This document shows, piece by piece, positions 58,181-64,000 of a DNA stretch of 64,000 nucleotides (position 1 is the first letter of the stretch; each line of letters begins with the position of its first letter). The DNA comes from Paraspadella gotoi (lineage: Eukaryota > Chaetognatha), in NCBI GenBank assembly GCA_051294375.1, contig CM119267.1:2987631-3051630 (forward strand), read 5' to 3'. Position numbers and translations under genes: made by a program. The notes under the pieces were generated by a model that worked only from the letters and a program-made list of their open reading frames with translations, was not told the origin of the DNA and made no database searches.

Positions 58181-58377
58181 AATATCTGTATGTATGCATG
58201 TATTTTATTTATATGCATCAACTTCACAATATGATGGCAAAATTTATTCGCGTTTAATCGCATATCGAGTCTGCGATTTTTTTTTATTCTTTCAAATAAA
58301 TAATTTACTCTTGGAGAGAGAAAAAAAAAGGAAAAAAAGAAAAAAAGAAGAAAAAAAAANNNNNNNNNNNNNNNNNN

Positions 58378-58413
<36 letters not shown>

Positions 58414-58580
58414 ACCGCACGGCGCCAAAACATCCGACGTAAACACAGACTCGGGTTTACGTTCCTTGGCGCCACCGACATTTTTCTTTTCTTTCCAGAA
58501 ATAAAAGGAAAGAATCTTCGTCGACATCGAAATTGGAGGCAGAAAAAAAAAACAGGAAGAGAAGATGATAATCAGGAAAG
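58181..58580. other. Possible promoter-proximal stretch with (GAC)n
   Basis: An 18-N gap at 58360-58377, then GAC repeats to 58412 and mixed sequence up to the ATG at 58581. No TATA element is evident. Confidence 0.4.
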
Positions 58581-58735
58581 ATGGCCGCCCCCGCCGCCGC
58601 CGCCGCCGCTGCCGCCGACAATAATCCAGGCGTCTCTTCCGTCCCTCGCCAAGGGATTTCTCCGGCCGCCGGAAAGGAGAGTGGCGCGCGCATCCGGAAA
58701 TCGGAATCTCGTCTGGTTGTTAGTTTCTTGCTGGA
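58581..58735 (+). CDS. First coding exon, Ala-rich N-terminus, unknown gene
   Basis: ATG in a strong context (AGGAAAGATGGCC) opens MAAP with a run of eight Ala and DNN. It continues PGVSSVPRQGISPAAGKESG, then ARIRKSESRLVVSFLL and two bases before a consensus donor GTGAGT at 58736. Without splicing it would stop at TGA two bases later. The Ala run is a (GCC)n repeat typical of first exons in GC-rich promoters. The antisense frame is open as well, but lacks comparable signals. The product is not recognised. Confidence 0.55.
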
Positions 58736-60948
<2,213 letters not shown>

Positions 60949-61315
60949 AACTCTTTCTCTATCAAGTCTTTCGCTGTTGATAATGACGACGACACCGATG
61001 ATGATATTGACAAAGACGGAGATGACGATAATGACAAAGACGGAGATGACGATAATGACAAAGACGGAGATGACGATAATGACAAAGATGGAGAGGATGA
61101 TAATGACAAAGACGGGGATGACGATAATGACAAAGATGGAGAGGATGATAATGACAAGGACGATGACAGAGACAATGATAATGACTATGACGATGAGGGA
61201 GACGAGGAGAATGGCAATGAGGATGATGCAGATAACATAATAACATGGATGACGAAGGAAACGACAATAATGTCTATGGCGATGGAGGAGACGACAATAA
61301 TGAAATTGAAAATGA
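60949..61315 (+). CDS. Asp-rich exon with (DKDGDDDN)n repeat
   Basis: The plus-strand frame is open from a TAA at 60946 to the gap. After NSFSIKSFAVDNDDD come six 24-bp units of DKDG(D/E)DDN from 61009. A diverged unit and DNDNDYDDEGDEENGNEDDA follow. Asp-x-Asp-Gly spacing recalls calcium-binding thrombospondin type 3 or EF-hand-like loops, but no complete domain is visible. All four variable sites among the six units fall on third codon positions of this frame, three of them silent. A possible acceptor, TCTTTCTCTATCAAG, lies at 60952-60966. The 338-N gap hides the 3' end. It may belong to the gene starting at 58581, but that is conjecture. A non-coding minisatellite remains possible. Confidence 0.45.
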
Positions 61316-61653
61316 NNNNNNNNNNNNNNNNNNNNNNNNNNNNNNNNNNNNNNNNNNNNNNNNNNNNNNNNNNNNNNNNNNNNNNNNNNNNNNNNNNNNN
61401 NNNNNNNNNNNNNNNNNNNNNNNNNNNNNNNNNNNNNNNNNNNNNNNNNNNNNNNNNNNNNNNNNNNNNNNNNNNNNNNNNNNNNNNNNNNNNNNNNNNN
61501 NNNNNNNNNNNNNNNNNNNNNNNNNNNNNNNNNNNNNNNNNNNNNNNNNNNNNNNNNNNNNNNNNNNNNNNNNNNNNNNNNNNNNNNNNNNNNNNNNNNN
61601 NNNNNNNNNNNNNNNNNNNNNNNNNNNNNNNNNNNNNNNNNNNNNNNNNNNNN
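61316..61653. other. 338-N gap
   Basis: Unsequenced; interrupts the Asp-rich exon. Confidence 0.99.
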
Positions 61654-61811
61654 CCTTGCGCATCCCCCCGAAAGAAAACGCGTCGACTGCATATGCAAAC
61701 TGATTTATGCGTCCTATCTCTGCTCTCTTTCGTCGTCCTGTCTCTCTCTCTCGTCTCCTCTCAGTCGTCTCTCATTTCTCTCTGGGAATATGAGGGGACC
61801 AACCCCTTTCG

Positions 61812-61896
61812 ATGGACGATAAAGATTTTGACGAGTTCGCCCCACTCGCCGCCGCTCGTGCCCCACCTTCTACTTCATTGGCGCACAGAATGATCG
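61812..61896 (+). CDS. First coding exon of an unknown gene
   Basis: ATG at 61812 opens 28 codons, MDDKDFDEFAPLAAARAPPS then TSLAHRMI. One base precedes a strong donor, GTAAGG, at 61897. The leftover base joins with the first two bases of the exon at 62379 to give Asp, so the protein would read AHRMI-D-VGTPNSVKK. The acidic start followed by an Ala/Pro linker is typical of a cytoplasmic N-terminus. Too short for ORF-length filters. Confidence 0.55.
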
Positions 61897-62378
61897 GTAA
61901 GGCTTATGATGGCCAACCAATAAAATAAGAAGTCGTCGTCGTCGTCGTCGTCGGTCGTCGTCGTCGCTCGTCGTTTGTTCGCAACGTTATTCGCCGAATC
62001 GACAGAATCGATTAAAAGTGATTTTTCCCGCGATTTCGAGTTTCGTCGTCATGGAGATTCGGACAACAGGTTTTTGTGAAAATAAATGCGGCGATGGAAT
62101 TTGAAAAGGATATCATGTCAGAGAAAATGAAGTTCTCAAGGAATCAAAGCTTTAAAAGCAAAAGTTTAGGCAAGTTTTAATTACGCAAACAGTGTGCGAA
62201 TTCGCAAATGAGTTAACAAACTCGATTCAAAATATTTTTTTAAAACTAATGAAAAAAAATCCTAATCATAATCCAACCTTCATTTGAATAAAGTCCAAAA
62301 ACTAACTAATTTTAGTCAATTGTAATGAAATATCTCGTCGTCGTCGTCGTCGTCGTTGTTGTTGTTTCCGACGCGAAG
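61897..62378. other. Intron with (CGT)n arrays
   Basis: CGT arrays at 61933-61972 and 62336-62355; the second is part of the acceptor region. A frame at 62071-62178 after GACAACAG (VFVKINAAMEFEKD) is open, but the wrong phase for the first exon. Confidence 0.5.
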
Positions 62379-62515
62379 ATGTCGGAACGCCTAACTCAGT
62401 AAAGAAATGCGGGAGTGAAATTTGTGTTACCTTGTCAGATGAAGAAGCGTTGGTAAGAAAGGCCAGACAAAGAAGGGAAGAAGCGGAAGCCACAAGAGAG
62501 AGCAGAGAGAGATGA
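62379..62515 (+). CDS. Second exon, charged coiled-coil-like
   Basis: The acceptor (TTGTTGTTTCCGACGCGAAG) is followed by two bases and VGTPNSVKKCGSEICVTLSD, EEALVRKARQRREEAEATRE, SRER, then TGA at 62513. A strong donor (GTTG, then GTAAGA at 62453) lies inside, so the exon may end after LSDEEAL. The Arg/Glu-rich end blends into the GA repeat that follows. GTP, then 20 residues ending in an E-E-A-L motif, then an A-R-rich helix faintly recalls the N-terminus of LRRFIP proteins. That comparison is from memory and weak. Confidence 0.5.
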
Positions 62516-62600
62516 GAAGAGAGACGAGAGAGAGAGAGACGAAGAGAGAGAGCAGAAGAAGAGAGAGAAGACGAGAGAGAGAGAGAGAGACTCTAACATA
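62500..62600. repeat. (GA)n microsatellite
   Basis: GA units with ACGAG interruptions. Confidence 0.9.
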
Positions 62601-62829
62601 TCAAAAACACTGGACAAAATCCAAGCTAAAGTTGGAGGGTTTGGCAAGTGGCGGTGGGTGGCGGTGTGGCGGCGTAGAGCGGGGGAGTGAGGATGGGGCG
62701 GGGTCAAGTGGCGGAAGGCGGCGGTGATTAGTGGAAAAGGTCTTTTGGGATTCATATTAATAAATAAACAGCGAAAAGGATGAGATTTACACATTTTTAT
62801 TATTTTAAAATATGTTTTCTCGAAACTCA
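62601..62829. other. No supported gene
   Basis: GGCGG-rich patch at 62645-62725, then AT-rich text. Confidence 0.5.
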
Positions 62830-63195
62830 GTTTTATACTCTTTGCTTCTAAATTTTCTGTAATTTTATTGATTTTAATTCTAAATTCTCTAATTCGCTAA
62901 CTTTAATTCTCTGATTTTTACATTTTATTTTACTAATTCGCTAATTCTCTATTTCTAAAATTATATATTTACTAATTATAAATTTCATAATTCTATAATT
63001 CTAACTCTTAAATTCCTTATTACTAATTCTCTCATTTTATTAATTCTCAAATTCTCAAATTTCTAAATTCTCTAATTCTAAACTCGCTAATTCTCTAATC
63101 ATAATTATCTAATTAACTAATTATCTAATTCTTAATTATCTAATTATAAATTATTTAATTCTACATTCTCTTATTTTGTTTAATTTTAAAATCGG
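62830..63195. repeat. AT-rich minisatellite
   Basis: Degenerate repetition of TAATTCTCTAATTCT-like units of 7-9 bp. Confidence 0.85.
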
Positions 63196-64000
63196 TAATT
63201 GTTAATTCTGTTTTCTTCTCTCTAAAATATCTTTCGTCAAAAACGATTAGTCGGTTAAGAAAATGTACGAAGGGTCGACTTAGCATCGCGTCTGCGGAAA
63301 CGAGGTTTGTAAACAAAAGATCAACGCGAGTTGTAAAGATTAACCGAAACGAGAGAAAGATAATGGGTGAAGAGGGAGTCTCACAAATTATACATCTATT
63401 TTGTCTTACAAATTACATTTAACTCTTTTTAATTTAAGAAATAGAATAATGTGTAAAAAACGCCCAGANNNNNNNNNNNNNNNNNNNNNNNNNNNNNNNN
63501 NNNNNNNNNNNNNNNNNNNNNNNNNNNNNNNNNNNNNNNNNNNNNNNNNNNNNNNNNNNNNNNNNNNNNNNNNNNNNNNNNNNNNNNNNNNNNNNNNNNA
63601 AAAAAAAAAGAAATTGATTTTATGGCACCTCGGAACGGCCGAGGTTCAGTAGAAGCGCCTCAAATGGCATCGAGAAACAGAATCCAGATGCCGATAGAAA
63701 AAAAAACGGGGTGCAGGAGAGAGATGGAGTGAATGGGATTGGGTGATGGGGTATAGGGGATGGAGTGAAAGGGATTAAGTGATGGTAGAGGATATGAAAA
63801 TGGAGTTAAGGATATGGCGCAAAAGGGATTCAGATTGGAGATATGGAAGAGAAAGAATGATTTTTATAATTTATGAGTTTGAGTGTCGAGGAGACCAATG
63901 AGCAAAATTTAAAAAATCGCGATTGCTGATGCAGTCAGCTTTAATTCACTGTTTAGCTGGATTTGTCAACTCGAGCACAGTTGGTAAAATTAATTTAATT
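63196..64000. other. Gap and G/A-rich repeats, no supported gene
   Basis: Ns at 63469-63599. 63715-63830 repeats GGAGTGAAAGGGATTAAGTG-like units of about 20 bp. Confidence 0.6.

Overview
The window is nuclear DNA from an animal, most likely an invertebrate. Coding potential sits in short exons with GT/AG borders. One gene is recognisable, protein phosphatase inhibitor 2 (PPP1R2), and it is clearly more diverged than vertebrate copies. Telomere-like TTAGGG motifs and animal-style inverted-repeat elements are common. There is no operon-like layout and no bacterial gene. I cannot name the species. The assembly is poor: 17 N gaps, many indels, and very many simple repeats, above all (GA/CT)n, (GAC/CGT)n and (CTTT)n.

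Layout. 1-640 holds a frameshifted coding fragment on the minus strand. 2637-3900 holds three minus-strand exons of PPP1R2. 4708-13878 is a noisy, insertion-rich second copy of 13904-19470. The two copies are separated by exactly 25 Ns, and I read the first copy as a gap-filling artefact. The cleaner copy (13904-19470) holds an unknown minus-strand gene whose consecutive exons join in phase (14594-14655, 14372-14484, 13904-14004), plus further minus-strand exon candidates at 17432-17536 and 16497-16639. 19970-32900 is mostly repeats, gaps and pyrimidine tracts. 32951-34692 is a 1.7 kb imperfect palindrome with long inverted arms, followed by a 757-bp tandem duplication. 36-46 kb is repeats and mobile-element relics. 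47141-47571 is a charged minus-strand exon candidate. From 50.8 kb to the end, plus-strand exon candidates dominate: two join in phase at 50824-51037 and 51935-52047, single candidates lie at 53719, 56347 and 57029, a start exon lies at 58581, an Asp-rich exon at 60949, and a two-exon phase-matched start at 61812 and 62379.

Four interspersed families recur. (1) A roughly 330-bp unit ending in TTGGTTGTACCAATTTCAT, sometimes in tandem (called R330 here). (2) A 220-330 bp element with inverted ends GTTGCGCCGC / GCGGCGCAAC. (3) A 260-400 bp element with inverted ends of the type CTATTTTCCCAAAGCG around a core of degenerate TTAGGG repeats. (4) A 125-bp repeat seen at 18271 and 46763. No database search was possible. 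Except for PPP1R2, exon calls rest on open frames, splice borders, phase agreement and amino-acid composition, and confidences are set accordingly.
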